Shown: positions 49,861 through 58,205 of the stretch, piece after piece
How positions within the stretch are numbered: position 1 is the first letter of the stretch
Layout: the number at the start of each line of letters is the position of its first letter
Assembly (NCBI GenBank): GCA_949287305.1
Contig: CASEFX010000019.1
Span: 1-64,000, forward strand
Direction: 5' to 3'
Source: an uncultured Sutterella sp.
GTDB lineage: Bacteria; Pseudomonadota; Gammaproteobacteria; Burkholderiales; Burkholderiaceae_F
DNA length: 64,000 nucleotides
Position numbers and translations under genes: made by a program
Notes under the pieces: generated by a model
What the model was told of the DNA's origin: nothing
Database searches by the model: none
Seen by the model: the letters and a program-made list of their open reading frames with translations, nothing else

Positions 49861-51765
49861 TTACGGAGAGGAAGGTTTGCTTTCTTCGGACGGCGCTGGG
49901 TCCGCAGGAAGTTGCAAAACGGCGCAGAGACCGTTCGAAGGCGGGCGCCCCCTTCGGAAGAGAAGGCTTCCTCCGTGCGCCTCGGCGATGCGGCGCACGA
50001 TGAAGAGTCCCAGCCCGAGACCGTCGGGTTTGCCGCTTCGCACGGGCTCCGATAGCTTCGCGAAGCGTTCGTCCGAAATCGGACCGGCGAGCGGTCCATC
50101 GTCTTCGACGGAAAGTTCAACAAAGGGAACGCCATCCCGATCGGAACCGTCTTTGCGTTCCTCCATTCGCCGGGCGCGCACGACGACGCGGCGCTCTCCG
50201 ACGGGACGGTCGGCCATGGCCGCAGCCGCATTTCTGAGAAGGTTCACGAGGGCGAGCTCAAGTTCCAGGGGCTCCCCGAGTACGAAAAGACCGTTTGCCG
50301 CCTGCACGTCCACAGTCGTACCGACGGAAGCCGATCCGTGCCCAAACAAGGTTTTTGCCCGGTGAGCGAGATGAGCCGCGTCGATTCGCTCGCGCTTGCG
50401 TCCGCCCGCCTTGGCGTAGCTTCGAACCCGCTCGACGATGTCGGAAACCCGTTGGGCTTCCTCCGAGAGAATTCGTGCCGAATCGGCAATGCGCCGCTCG
50501 ATCGTCGGATCGGGCGCTTCGACAGCACGTTTGGCCGCAAGCCGTATGCCGTCCGCATAAGCTACGACCGCCGCAAGAGGTTGGCGCACTTCGTGCGCGA
50601 ACATACTCGAGAGTCCCGAGACGACGCTCGAACGCTCAAGCTGGGCGAGGTGCTCCTGCGCCTCCCGCGCCGCCTTCGCGGCCGCGTCCTTCTCTTCGAC
50701 GGCCTTTCGGAGCGCCCTCGTTCGCTTTTCGACGAGCCGGTTTGCGAGGAAGGAGTGAAGCGCAAGGAGCGCCAATGCCGCAAAAACCGCGATGATGCCG
50801 TTGCGGTAGCGCGACCAGAAAACCCGGAAGGTGGGCTCCTCGGGCTCCCGATAGGGACCGATCCCGAGAAGTTTGTAGATGTCCGCCGCCTTCGAGAAAT
50901 CGCTTGCGATGCGCCAACGCTCGCCCATTCCGAAGAGGGGCGCGCTCATGACGGTAACGGAGAGCGAGCTCGCGAGTTCCGCATCCGTCCCGGCGGGCAC
51001 GGCGAGCACGATGTCGGGGAAAAGGTCGGCCGAGCGTCGGCAGGGAAAGCCCTCGCGGGGCCGTTCGTTCAAGACCGTCAGTTCGTGTTCCCGCACGACG
51101 TCCGCGTCGATGAGCGACTCGAGGCGACAGGCGGGCACGACTGCGACGTCGGCCGCGGCCTGCTGAACGAGCAGAATCGGATCGGGCGGCGAGTAGCCCG
51201 TGAAGCGCACCTTCGCGTCCCAGCCGTCCTTGAGGACGCCGTTGTTTTTGAGGAGCCCCTGAAAAAGAAGCCAGGTCGAGAAGCTCCCCTTGTCTTCCGC
51301 GGCGATGCGCTCTCCAGGCACGTCGGCAAGCGTCTTGATGTGGCTTCCCCGACGCACGATCACGGCGAAGCTTGCAGCCTCGGAAGGATCACGCACGTAG
51401 GGAGCCGCCCGAGCGGCGATCTGCATGGCACCCGCCTCGAGCTGCAGGACGCCGAAAAGCGCGCTGTCCGCGAAGAACGCATCGACTTTGCGGTTTCTCA
51501 CGGCCTCCGTCAACTCGTCGGCGGAATAAAAGGACGTTTGAAAGCGGGTATCGGGATGCGAGCGGCGGAGAAGCCGCATGGTGGGCGCAAAGGATTCGAT
51601 CAGAAAGTCGGGCCCGAGATTCTTCTGCAGACCGATCCGCACGACGGACGGCATGGCGTCCGCCGGGCGCACGGATCCGTCCTCCGCGAATGCCGGTTCC
51701 GCGGCGGTGAGAGAGACGGCAAGAAAGGATAGGAAAAGCCCGAGACGCATCGACATGGAAGACAT
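49861..51765 (-). CDS. Sensor histidine kinase with a periplasmic PhnD-type ligand-binding domain (TtrS-like), module 3
   Basis: 634 residues from ATG 51765. Signal or anchor helix at about 6-26 (MRLGLFLSFLAVSLTAAEPA), PhnD-type periplasmic domain at about 40-305 (VVRIGLQKNLGPDFLIESFA, VDAFFADSALFGVLQL), TM helix 322-340, coiled linker 345-380, HisKA with H391 in FAHEVRQPLAAVV, and HATPase with NLLRNAAAA, EDDGPLAG and DGLGLGLFIVRRIA. It is the paralogue of the module 1 kinase. Other in-frame ATGs at 51756 and 51750 are possible starts. The ligand is probably a small anion or the substrate of the module 3 reductases, by analogy with TtrS. Confidence 0.9.
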   Translation of the reverse strand: MSSMSMRLGLFLSFLAVSLTAAEPAFAEDGSVRPADAMPSVVRIGLQKNLGPDFLIESFAPTMRLLRRSHPDTRFQTSFYSADELTEAVRNRKVDAFFADSALFGVLQLEAGAMQIAARAAPYVRDPSEAASFAVIVRRGSHIKTLADVPGERIAAEDKGSFSTWLLFQGLLKNNGVLKDGWDAKVRFTGYSPPDPILLVQQAAADVAVVPACRLESLIDADVVREHELTVLNERPREGFPCRRSADLFPDIVLAVPAGTDAELASSLSVTVMSAPLFGMGERWRIASDFSKAADIYKLLGIGPYREPEEPTFRVFWSRYRNGIIAVFAALALLALHSFLANRLVEKRTRALRKAVEEKDAAAKAAREAQEHLAQLERSSVVSGLSSMFAHEVRQPLAAVVAYADGIRLAAKRAVEAPDPTIERRIADSARILSEEAQRVSDIVERVRSYAKAGGRKRERIDAAHLAHRAKTLFGHGSASVGTTVDVQAANGLFVLGEPLELELALVNLLRNAAAAMADRPVGERRVVVRARRMEERKDGSDRDGVPFVELSVEDDGPLAGPISDERFAKLSEPVRSGKPDGLGLGLFIVRRIAEAHGGSLLFRRGRPPSNGLCAVLQLPADPAPSEESKPSSP

Positions 51766-51853
51766 TCTACCTTGCTCACTCCCGAATTCCGCACTGCCGG
51801 CGGAGGACAGGAATCTTTCACCGTCCCGGAGGGATCGTCCCACTCTCAACCGT

Positions 51854-51870
51854 ATGAACCAAAAGTTCAT
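51854..51870. promoter_or_regulatory. ATGAAC-N5-GTTCAT inverted repeat in a divergent promoter
   Basis: ATGAAC (51854-51859), CAAAA, GTTCAT (51865-51870) lies between the module 3 kinase (-) and the dehydrogenase pseudogene (+). It is a candidate operator for either. No paired -35/-10 is convincing. Confidence 0.4.
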
Positions 51871-51966
51871 GCCCGTGTAAAAACTTGAACTTCCGAAAAG
51901 CCTTCCTCTTTCCTACGATGCAGTCATCCGAAGAAGTTCTCCAACCCTTACAGGAAAACACAGCGT

Positions 51967-53027
51967 ATGACCGAATTGATGAAGGCGGCCGTTCTCGTCG
52001 GCCCGCAGCAAATCGATACCAAACTCGAGCCGTCCCCGAAATGAAGCCGGGCGACATCCGCATCCGCGTGTCCGCCACGGGCGTGTACGGCAGCGACATC
52101 CACATGTGGAAGACCGGCAAAGGCTGGAATCCCGACCACAAGGGCGACTTCTGGATGGGCCACAAATTCTGCGGCGTCGTCGAAGACCCGGGCACAAGCG
52201 ACTTCAAGGTCGGCGACCGCGTCGTCTTCTGGGCGAATCTCTACTGCGGCGAATGCGACATGTGCCGCGCCGGTCAGGAACACCTCTGCCGCGACGTGAA
52301 CGGCACGAACCACATCGGGTTCGTCTGCAACGGCGCCTATGCCGAAAAGTTCGTGGGGCCCGCCCGCCTCGCCTACAAGCTCCTCGACACCGTGTCGGAC
52401 GTGGACGCGGCGCTCATCGACCCGCTGATGGTGGCCTACCACGCCGTGCACCTCTCGAACATGAAGCTTCACGACAAGGTCCTCGTCGTGGGCTCGGGCA
52501 TCATCGCGCAGCTCATGGGCGATCTTGCGAAGAGCGCCGGGGCGTCGCTTGTCGCCATGTCGAAAACGAACAACCGCAAACTCGCCAAGGCCCGCGAAAT
52601 GGGCAAGTTCGACTGCTACCTCGACGGCAAGGACCCGAACCGCCGCGCCGTCTACGAAGAAGTCTCGAAGGGCGGCTTCGACGTCGTCTTCGAAGCGGTC
52701 GGAAGCGCCTCGGCGCTTGCCGCCGCCATGGACGCCGTGAAGGCGGGCGGCACGATCGTCACGGTCGGCAACACCATCGACCCGACGATCCCCATCGACA
52801 TCAACCGCCTCGTTCTGCACGAAATCCGCTTGGTCGGAAGCGTCTCCTGCACCCGCAAGGAATTCGAAGAAACGATCGACCTGATCGCGAGCGGGATGAT
52901 CAAGCCCGAGCGCTACGTCACCGACATCGTTCCGGTCGAAGGCATGCAGAAGGCCTTCGAGCGCCTCACCTCGCGCACCGATCCGGTTCTCAAGATCGTG
53001 ATGAAACCCGACGCCAAAGTCGATTGA
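51967..53027 (+). pseudogene. Frameshifted zinc-dependent medium-chain alcohol/polyol dehydrogenase
   Basis: ATG 51967 opens MTELMKAAVLVGPQQIDTKLEP, the usual start of this family, but the frame stops at 52042. The rest of the protein continues in the next frame from about 52032 (VPEMKPGDIRIRVSATGVYG) to 53027. One missing base near 52030-52032 explains both. The structural zinc Cys are present (CGECDMCRAGQEHLC) and the NAD fold is intact (LVVGSGIIAQLMGDLA). Two catalytic-site residues are changed: GVYGSD for GxCGSD (zinc ligand Cys to Tyr) and GHKFCG for GHEFCG, each explained by one G-to-A change. The family oxidises sorbitol, idonate or similar polyols. If translated from ATG 52041 it would lack the N-terminus. 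Confidence 0.8.
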
Positions 53028-53107
53028 CGACGACCCTCGCCGCGCGCAAACTTCTCCCACGTGCGCGCGGCGCATCCCTTTTCGATTTCGTTTTCCGTTT
53101 CCTCATC

Positions 53108-54148
53108 ATGAAGAAGACCCTTCTTTCACTCACGCTTTCTCTGGCGCTCTCCTTTGCGGCGTCCCTCCCCGTCTCGGCCCGCACGGACGCTCCTCTCCCC
53201 GCCCCCGCGACGGTGAGCGCCGAAATGGCAAAGAGCGTTTCCGCGCCCGCCCCCGACCTCTGGCTCACGAAGGAGCGCTCGCCCGAAGCCGTGAGCGCCA
53301 TCGCCAAGAACTATGCCGAAGGCGCCGCACCCGCCGCGCTGGCGCTCGCCGAGGAATACGGCGTCGACGTTGAGGAAGGGACGCTCGGAGGCGTGCGCGT
53401 CTATACGCTCTCGCCGAAAACCCTCGCGAAAGACAAGGCCGACAAAGTGATCTTCTACATTCACGGAGGCGGCTACATCCTCGGGCACGGCGTCGCTGGA
53501 ATCGGCGAGGGCGTCCTGATGGCGGGACTCGAAGGCTACAAGGTCGTCTGCGTCGACTACCGCATGGCGCCCGAACACCCCTACCCGGCCGCGATCGACG
53601 ACGCCTTCCGCGCCTACAGGGCGCTTCTAGAAACGACGCCCGCCGAAAACGTCGCCGTCTTCGGGACGTCGACGGGCGGCGGCATGACGCTCATCCTCGG
53701 GATTCAGGCGGCGCGCGCGAACGTCCCGATGCCCGCGGCCCTCATCGCGGGAACGCCCTGGTCGGACCTCACCAAGACGGGCGACAGCTACGTCACGATG
53801 GACGGCGTCGACAACATTCTCGGCACCTACGACGGCCTCATCCGCACGGCGGCGGAGCTTTACACCGGCAAGGCCGACATGAAGGATCCGCTTCTCTCCC
53901 CCGTCTACGCGGAAGACGCGGCCCTCGCGAAGTTCCCGCCCACGCTCCTCGTTTCCGGGACGCGAGACCTCTTTTTGAGCAACACCGTGCGCATGCACGA
54001 AAAGCTCCTCTTGGCCGACCGCCACGCGGAACTCATCGTTTACGAGGCGCTCTCCCACGCGCAGTACTACCTCAATCCGAAGGCCCCCGAAACGAAGACG
54101 CACTACCGTCTGCTCGGAAAATTCCTCGAACGCGTCCTCGACGACTGA
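53108..54148 (+). CDS. Secreted alpha/beta-hydrolase (hormone-sensitive-lipase-type esterase)
   Basis: 346 residues. Sec signal MKKTLLSLTLSLALSFAASLPVSA. The oxyanion-hole motif is FYIHGGGYILGH, the nucleophile elbow VFGTSTGGGM (GxSxG), the acid VSGTRDLFLS and the His LSHAQYYL, all in family order. HSL-type esterases cleave short acyl esters, here in the periplasm. The middle cap shows YRMAPEHPYPAAIDDAFRAY, a clear family hallmark. It follows the dehydrogenase pseudogene by 80 bp and is closed by a terminator. Substrate unknown; no strong ribosome site precedes the ATG. Confidence 0.92.
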   Translation: MKKTLLSLTLSLALSFAASLPVSARTDAPLPAPATVSAEMAKSVSAPAPDLWLTKERSPEAVSAIAKNYAEGAAPAALALAEEYGVDVEEGTLGGVRVYTLSPKTLAKDKADKVIFYIHGGGYILGHGVAGIGEGVLMAGLEGYKVVCVDYRMAPEHPYPAAIDDAFRAYRALLETTPAENVAVFGTSTGGGMTLILGIQAARANVPMPAALIAGTPWSDLTKTGDSYVTMDGVDNILGTYDGLIRTAAELYTGKADMKDPLLSPVYAEDAALAKFPPTLLVSGTRDLFLSNTVRMHEKLLLADRHAELIVYEALSHAQYYLNPKAPETKTHYRLLGKFLERVLDD

Positions 54149-54169
54149 TCGAGGGGCAAAACGTCCTCC

Positions 54170-54206
54170 GGGCGCCCGGCGACAAGCCGAGGCGCCCTTC
54201 TTTTTA
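54170..54206 (+). terminator. Terminator of the esterase gene
   Basis: GGGCGCC (54170-54176) pairs with GGCGCCC (54191-54197), followed by TTCTTTTT. Confidence 0.8.
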
Positions 54207-54227
54207 AGTTTGCGAGCGGTTTCGCCT

Positions 54228-54236
54228 TGCTACAAT
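54228..54236 (+). promoter_or_regulatory. Extended -10 promoter of the phosphopantetheinyl transferase operon
   Basis: TGCTACAAT, with a possible -35 TTTGCG (54209-54214, 16-base spacer), lies 33 bases before the GTG start. Confidence 0.6.
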
Positions 54237-54269
54237 GGGGCCTTTCTTTTTCCACTGGCCCGAGAAACC

Positions 54270-55220
54270 GTGACGCATCTCTTCGACATACCGGGACTTG
54301 AACTCACGCCCGTCGAACCGATCGAACCCGACGACCTGCCGCTTTCGCTCGAGCGAAACGGCATCGTTCTGTGCGTTCGGATTGAAAATCCGGACCCCTC
54401 GGACGAAAACATGGCGGTGGCGCTCCTCCCCGCCGACGCCAAACTCCGAATTCTGAGCATCCGCGACGCCCACCGCCGAAGCCAAAGCCTGTGGGCGCGC
54501 ATGCTCCTTGCGCTCCTCTCGCACCGCTCGGGCGTGGGGCTCTACGAGCACCCGCCCTACGGTCCGCGCGCCAAAAACCCCGGCAAGAACCTGCAGTACG
54601 TCTCGATCGCCCACACGAAGCTCTACGCCGCCGCGGCCATGTCGCCGCAGCCGGTCGGCATCGACGCGGAGTTCTGTCGAAAACTGCGCGACCCCGAGGC
54701 GATCTGCGAGTACGCCTTCCCGCACGACGTGGCCGCCTACACGCTCGAACAGCTCGAGGGCGAAAACGACTTCCCCGAGGTTCTTCCCTTCTACGCCCTC
54801 TGGGGCATGCGCGAGGCGACGATCAAGCTCAACGCCCCCTACGGGGACTTTCGCCTGTCGCTTACCGACGCGCCCTTTGACACCACCATGCCGGTGCTCC
54901 GGGAAACGCGCACGAACGAAATTCTCTATCCGCGCTTCTACGTGACCGGAAACGGCCACTGGGGCGGTCTCTGCCAGGGCTTTGAAGATCCCGACGCAGA
55001 GAATCCCCCGGAAGAAAACCCCACGATCCTCACGGTCGTGACGATCGCGCCGATGGTGCACGGCGAAGTGCGGATGCAGGACCTTCTCCGATACTTTGAG
55101 AAGCACTGCCCCCGCGCTTGGGAGCGTGCGAAAAAGGCCGTTTCCCTCGGCGTCGCGCACGACCCGACCGCGCCCGAATGGGAGCGCCTCAACGAAACGG
55201 CGGTCGAGTGGCCCCTCTGA
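54270..55220 (+). CDS. 4'-phosphopantetheinyl transferase-superfamily protein (Sfp-like)
   Basis: 316 residues. The PPTase signature is VGIDAEFCRKLRD (Mg-binding Asp and Glu) and, 50 residues later, FYALWGMREATIKL (W-x-x-[KR]-E-A-x-x-K). Upstream LQYVSIAHTKLYAAAAMS matches the CoA-binding SxSH-type strand. The enzyme transfers phosphopantetheine to carrier proteins. It is longer than Sfp (~225) because of an N-terminal extension and an extra C-terminal domain. GTG 54270 lies downstream of the -10 box, so longer frames are excluded. It precedes an O-methyltransferase and may serve the ketosynthase pair at 23.5-25.5 kb; that link is inference. Confidence 0.85.
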   Translation: MTHLFDIPGLELTPVEPIEPDDLPLSLERNGIVLCVRIENPDPSDENMAVALLPADAKLRILSIRDAHRRSQSLWARMLLALLSHRSGVGLYEHPPYGPRAKNPGKNLQYVSIAHTKLYAAAAMSPQPVGIDAEFCRKLRDPEAICEYAFPHDVAAYTLEQLEGENDFPEVLPFYALWGMREATIKLNAPYGDFRLSLTDAPFDTTMPVLRETRTNEILYPRFYVTGNGHWGGLCQGFEDPDAENPPEENPTILTVVTIAPMVHGEVRMQDLLRYFEKHCPRAWERAKKAVSLGVAHDPTAPEWERLNETAVEWPL

Positions 55221-55240
55221 GTCTCCTACGGAACCCGAAC

Positions 55241-56302
55241 ATGCCGCACTTTTTGGAAACGCTCTACGAAGCGCAGAAAATCGCCTTCGCGCCCTTTCTC
55301 TTCAAGGCCGTCTCGGCCGCCCTGCAGACGGGCCTTCTTCCGGGAATCGTTCACCAAAAGGCCCCGAAGACGCCGCACGACTGGGCCGAAGCGCTCGGAC
55401 TCACGCCCTATGCGGTCGACGTGATGGCCGACATTCTCGTCTGTGCGCGCGTGCTCGCGCGCCGCGAAGACGGGACGCTCGAATCCACCCGCGTGGGAGA
55501 CCTTCTCGTTCTCGACGAGATGACGCGCGTGAACTTTTTCTTTACGGACCGCACGAACTACGCGGGTCTTGAAAAGACGCTCGACGCGCTCCTCGAAGGG
55601 CGTCCGGCGGGGCTTGCCGCCTTTGACGAAAGCTGGAAGACGATCTATCCGCATCTGCCCAACCTCCCTGAAGAGGCGCAGAAGGCGTGGTTTGCGTTCG
55701 ACCACTTCCACTCCGACCGCGCCTACCGCGCGGCGATCGAGTGTCTCGACAAACTGAAGGGCTTTTCGCATCTCGTCGACATCGGCGGCAACACCGGGCG
55801 CTTTACGAAGCTCTTTCTCGAAACCCACCCGAACACGCGGGCGACCTTCGTGGATCTGCCCGCGCAGATCGAAAACCTCGCCCGCCACGCCGACATCGAA
55901 GGCGTGCGCGACCGCATCGACACCGTCGCGATCGACTGGCTCACCGACGCCCCGCTCACGGGCACCGAAGAGGCGGACCTCTACTGGATGAGTCAGTTCC
56001 TCGATTGCTTCTGTCTCGACGAAGCCCGCTCGATTCTCGTACGAACGGCCCGCGCCATGAAACCGGGCGCCAAACTCGCCGTTCTCGAGCCTCTCGTCGA
56101 CGAACAGCGCCACGAAGCGGCGGCGCTCTCGCTTGCCGCCACGAGCCTCTACTTCACGGTGATGGCCAACGGCAATTCCCGCTTCTTCCACGGCGACGAA
56201 CTGCGGCGCCTTTTTGCGGAGAGCGGCCTTCGCATCGTTTCCGAGACGCCCAACCTCGGCATCAGCCATACGTTCTTCATTCTGGAAAAGGACTCAAAGT
56301 GA
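55241..56302 (+). CDS. SAM-dependent O-methyltransferase (family 2)
   Basis: 353 residues. A small N-terminal winged-helix dimerisation region (about 15-100, HDWAEALGLTPYAVDVMADI) is followed by the SAM-binding Rossmann fold with motif I LVDIGGNTGRFTKLFL, VDLPAQIENLA and a catalytic region with DLYWMSQFLDCFCLDEA. Family 2 O-methyltransferases methylate hydroxyl groups of aromatic or polyene compounds. It lies 20 bp after the phosphopantetheinyl transferase and overlaps the next gene by GTGA. Similar methyltransferases occur in aryl polyene clusters. The expected catalytic His is not placed by eye. Confidence 0.88.
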   Translation: MPHFLETLYEAQKIAFAPFLFKAVSAALQTGLLPGIVHQKAPKTPHDWAEALGLTPYAVDVMADILVCARVLARREDGTLESTRVGDLLVLDEMTRVNFFFTDRTNYAGLEKTLDALLEGRPAGLAAFDESWKTIYPHLPNLPEEAQKAWFAFDHFHSDRAYRAAIECLDKLKGFSHLVDIGGNTGRFTKLFLETHPNTRATFVDLPAQIENLARHADIEGVRDRIDTVAIDWLTDAPLTGTEEADLYWMSQFLDCFCLDEARSILVRTARAMKPGAKLAVLEPLVDEQRHEAAALSLAATSLYFTVMANGNSRFFHGDELRRLFAESGLRIVSETPNLGISHTFFILEKDSK

Positions 56303-56733
56303 CAAACAAACTTCCCCGCGCGCTTCTCTCCGACGTCGCGCTTTCGATTTCACTCGGCGACTACGCGGCCGCCGCGGCCCTACTCGGCCGCGACGAAGAC
56401 TTCCTCTCTTCGGCCGTCGTGGCGCAGTACCGCGGTCTTACGGCGGCGGGCCTCGGCAACCTCCCCGTCGCGGAAGCGAAGCTTCGCGAGGCCCTCGCGC
56501 TTCTGGCGCTTCGCGCCGACGGCACGGCTTCGCCCGACGACGCGGAACTCGCGCTCTACGCCAAGGGCGCGCCCAAGAAGCCGACGCCCGTCTCGCCCGC
56601 GCTCGAAGCGATCGCGCCCCACGTCGCGCTCCTGCTTGTGCGCCGTTCGCTCGTCTTCACGCTCGAAGCCTTCGGCGAAACGGACAAGGCCGAGGCGGAA
56701 CGCCGCCTTCTTCCCGAAGCCTGGCGTCTCTGA
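56299..56733 (+). CDS. Small TPR-like protein of unknown function
   Basis: 144 residues, all-helical by composition: VALSISLGDYAAAAALLGR, AAGLGNLPVAEAKLREAL and RSLVFTLEAFGETDKAEAERR resemble tetratricopeptide helices. GTG 56299 overlaps the methyltransferase stop and AAGGA lies 6 bases upstream. It is the third gene of the transferase operon and is followed by a strong terminator. It may be a helper or binding protein for that pathway; nothing catalytic is visible. Confidence 0.75.
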   Translation: MTNKLPRALLSDVALSISLGDYAAAAALLGRDEDFLSSAVVAQYRGLTAAGLGNLPVAEAKLREALALLALRADGTASPDDAELALYAKGAPKKPTPVSPALEAIAPHVALLLVRRSLVFTLEAFGETDKAEAERRLLPEAWRL

Positions 56734-56760
56734 GAACCGCCCGGACGTCGGTTTCCGCGG

Positions 56761-56790
56761 GGCCGCTCCTTTCGGGGCGGCCTTTTTTTT
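56761..56790 (+). terminator. Strong terminator of the transferase operon
   Basis: GGCCGCTCC (56761-56769) pairs with GGGGCGGCC (56774-56782), one wobble, loop TTTC, followed by eight T. Confidence 0.9.
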
Positions 56791-56922
56791 GCGCGCCCTC
56801 CCGGACCTTTGCGAAAACGCAAAGCCTTTCGGCAGGAGGCCCTAAGCCCTTCGAGACGGTGCGGACGTAAACTAGAAAAATTCCGTTTGCGCCCCGCGCG
56901 CCAACTTCATGAGGAGAAATCT

Positions 56923-58125
56923 ATGATCCGCCCCTTCCGTCCGGAAGTCTGCTTCCCGGAAACCCTTGAAGTCTTCGACGAACTCGTCGAATTCCGTCAC
57001 GACCTGCACCAGCACCCCGAACTCGCCTTCGAAACGACGCGCACCTGCGGAAAGATCGTTGAGAAGCTTCGCGCCTGGGGCGTCGACGAAATCGACACCA
57101 CGACCGTTCCGGGCGCCGTGATCGCCGTCGTCAAGGGGAACCGCCCGGGCAAGACCGTGGCCCTTCGCGGGGACATCGACGCGCTCCCGATGCCGGACAA
57201 CTCCGACAATCCCTGGAAGAGCTGCGAGGCGGGCCGCTGCCACGCCTGCGGCCATGACGGCCACACGACCTGGACGCTCGGCGCCCTCTACGTTCTCACC
57301 CGCCGCCGCGACTTCCCGGGCCAGGTGGTCGGCATCTTCCAACCCGCCGAAGAATCGGGCGGCGGCGCCGCGGCCGTCGCGAACTCCGGCATCTTCGAGA
57401 AGTACGGCATCTGCGAAATCTACGGCGGCCACGACGAAGGGACGCGCGACAAGGGCGTCTTCGGCTTCCGCGTCGGTCCCGCCATGGCTTCGGTCGACTT
57501 CTTCTACATCACCGTGACCGGCCAGGGCACGCACGGCGCCCGTCCGCACCTCGGCCACGATCCGGTCCCCGTCGCCGCCGAAATCATCTCCGCCCTGCAG
57601 ACGCTCGTTTCCCGCCGCGTCGACCCGATCGAAAAGGCCGTGGTCTCCGTCTGCTCCGTGAACGCCGGCAACTACAACGCTCCGAACGTCATTCCCGCCG
57701 TCGCCACGATGAGCGGCACGGTGCGCACCTTCAACGAAGACGTCCGCAAGCTCATTTCGACGGAACTTCCCCGCATCGCCGAGGGCGTTGCCGAAGCCTG
57801 CGGCTGCAAGGCCGAAGTGACCTACGAAAAGCAGACCTCGGCCGTCATCAACCATCCTTTGACGACCAAGGTTTTGAGCGACTACGTGCGCAAGCACTTC
57901 GGCGACGACGCCGCGGACGAAAACTTCCCGATCTCGATGGGCGGCGACGACTTCGCCGAATACCAGTTCAAGGTCCCGGGCTCGATCATCCGCGTGGGCG
58001 TGCGCGACGAAGCGCACACCTTCTCGATCCACAACAACCGCTTCGACTTCAACGACGAAGTCCTCGCCATGGCCTCGACCCTCTTCGCCGGCGTCGCGCT
58101 CGAACGCCTTGAAGCGCTTGCCTGA
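56923..58125 (+). CDS. M20-family amidohydrolase (hippurate/N-acyl-amino-acid hydrolase type)
   Basis: 400 residues. Metal and catalytic motifs are RHDLHQHPELAFE, CHACGHDGHTTW (metal Cys/His), QPAEESGGGA (catalytic and metal Glu), YGGHDEGTR (His) and HNNRFDFNDE (C-terminal His). The dimerisation domain starts at about 185 (VTGQGTHGARPHLGHDP). The family hydrolyses N-acyl amino acids, hippurate or indoleacetyl amides. GAGGAG precedes ATG 56923. Codon use is very uniform, as for highly expressed genes here. It is single, between two terminators. The usual GxHxxP after the first Glu is GGHDEG here, a variant form. Confidence 0.93.
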   Translation: MIRPFRPEVCFPETLEVFDELVEFRHDLHQHPELAFETTRTCGKIVEKLRAWGVDEIDTTTVPGAVIAVVKGNRPGKTVALRGDIDALPMPDNSDNPWKSCEAGRCHACGHDGHTTWTLGALYVLTRRRDFPGQVVGIFQPAEESGGGAAAVANSGIFEKYGICEIYGGHDEGTRDKGVFGFRVGPAMASVDFFYITVTGQGTHGARPHLGHDPVPVAAEIISALQTLVSRRVDPIEKAVVSVCSVNAGNYNAPNVIPAVATMSGTVRTFNEDVRKLISTELPRIAEGVAEACGCKAEVTYEKQTSAVINHPLTTKVLSDYVRKHFGDDAADENFPISMGGDDFAEYQFKVPGSIIRVGVRDEAHTFSIHNNRFDFNDEVLAMASTLFAGVALERLEALA

Positions 58126-58147
58126 CGATTCTCGGCGTCGCTTATGA

Positions 58148-58181
58148 CAAAAACCCGCAGCTTCGCGAGAGGCTGCGGGTT
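58148..58181. terminator. Bidirectional terminator
   Basis: AAAACCCGCAGC (58148-58159) and GCTGCGGGTTTT (58170-58181) form a 12-bp stem with T-runs on both strands. It serves the M20 gene and the convergent acidic-tail gene. Confidence 0.9.
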
Positions 58182-58205
58182 TTCTCATGATCGGGAAAAG
58201 AAGAA

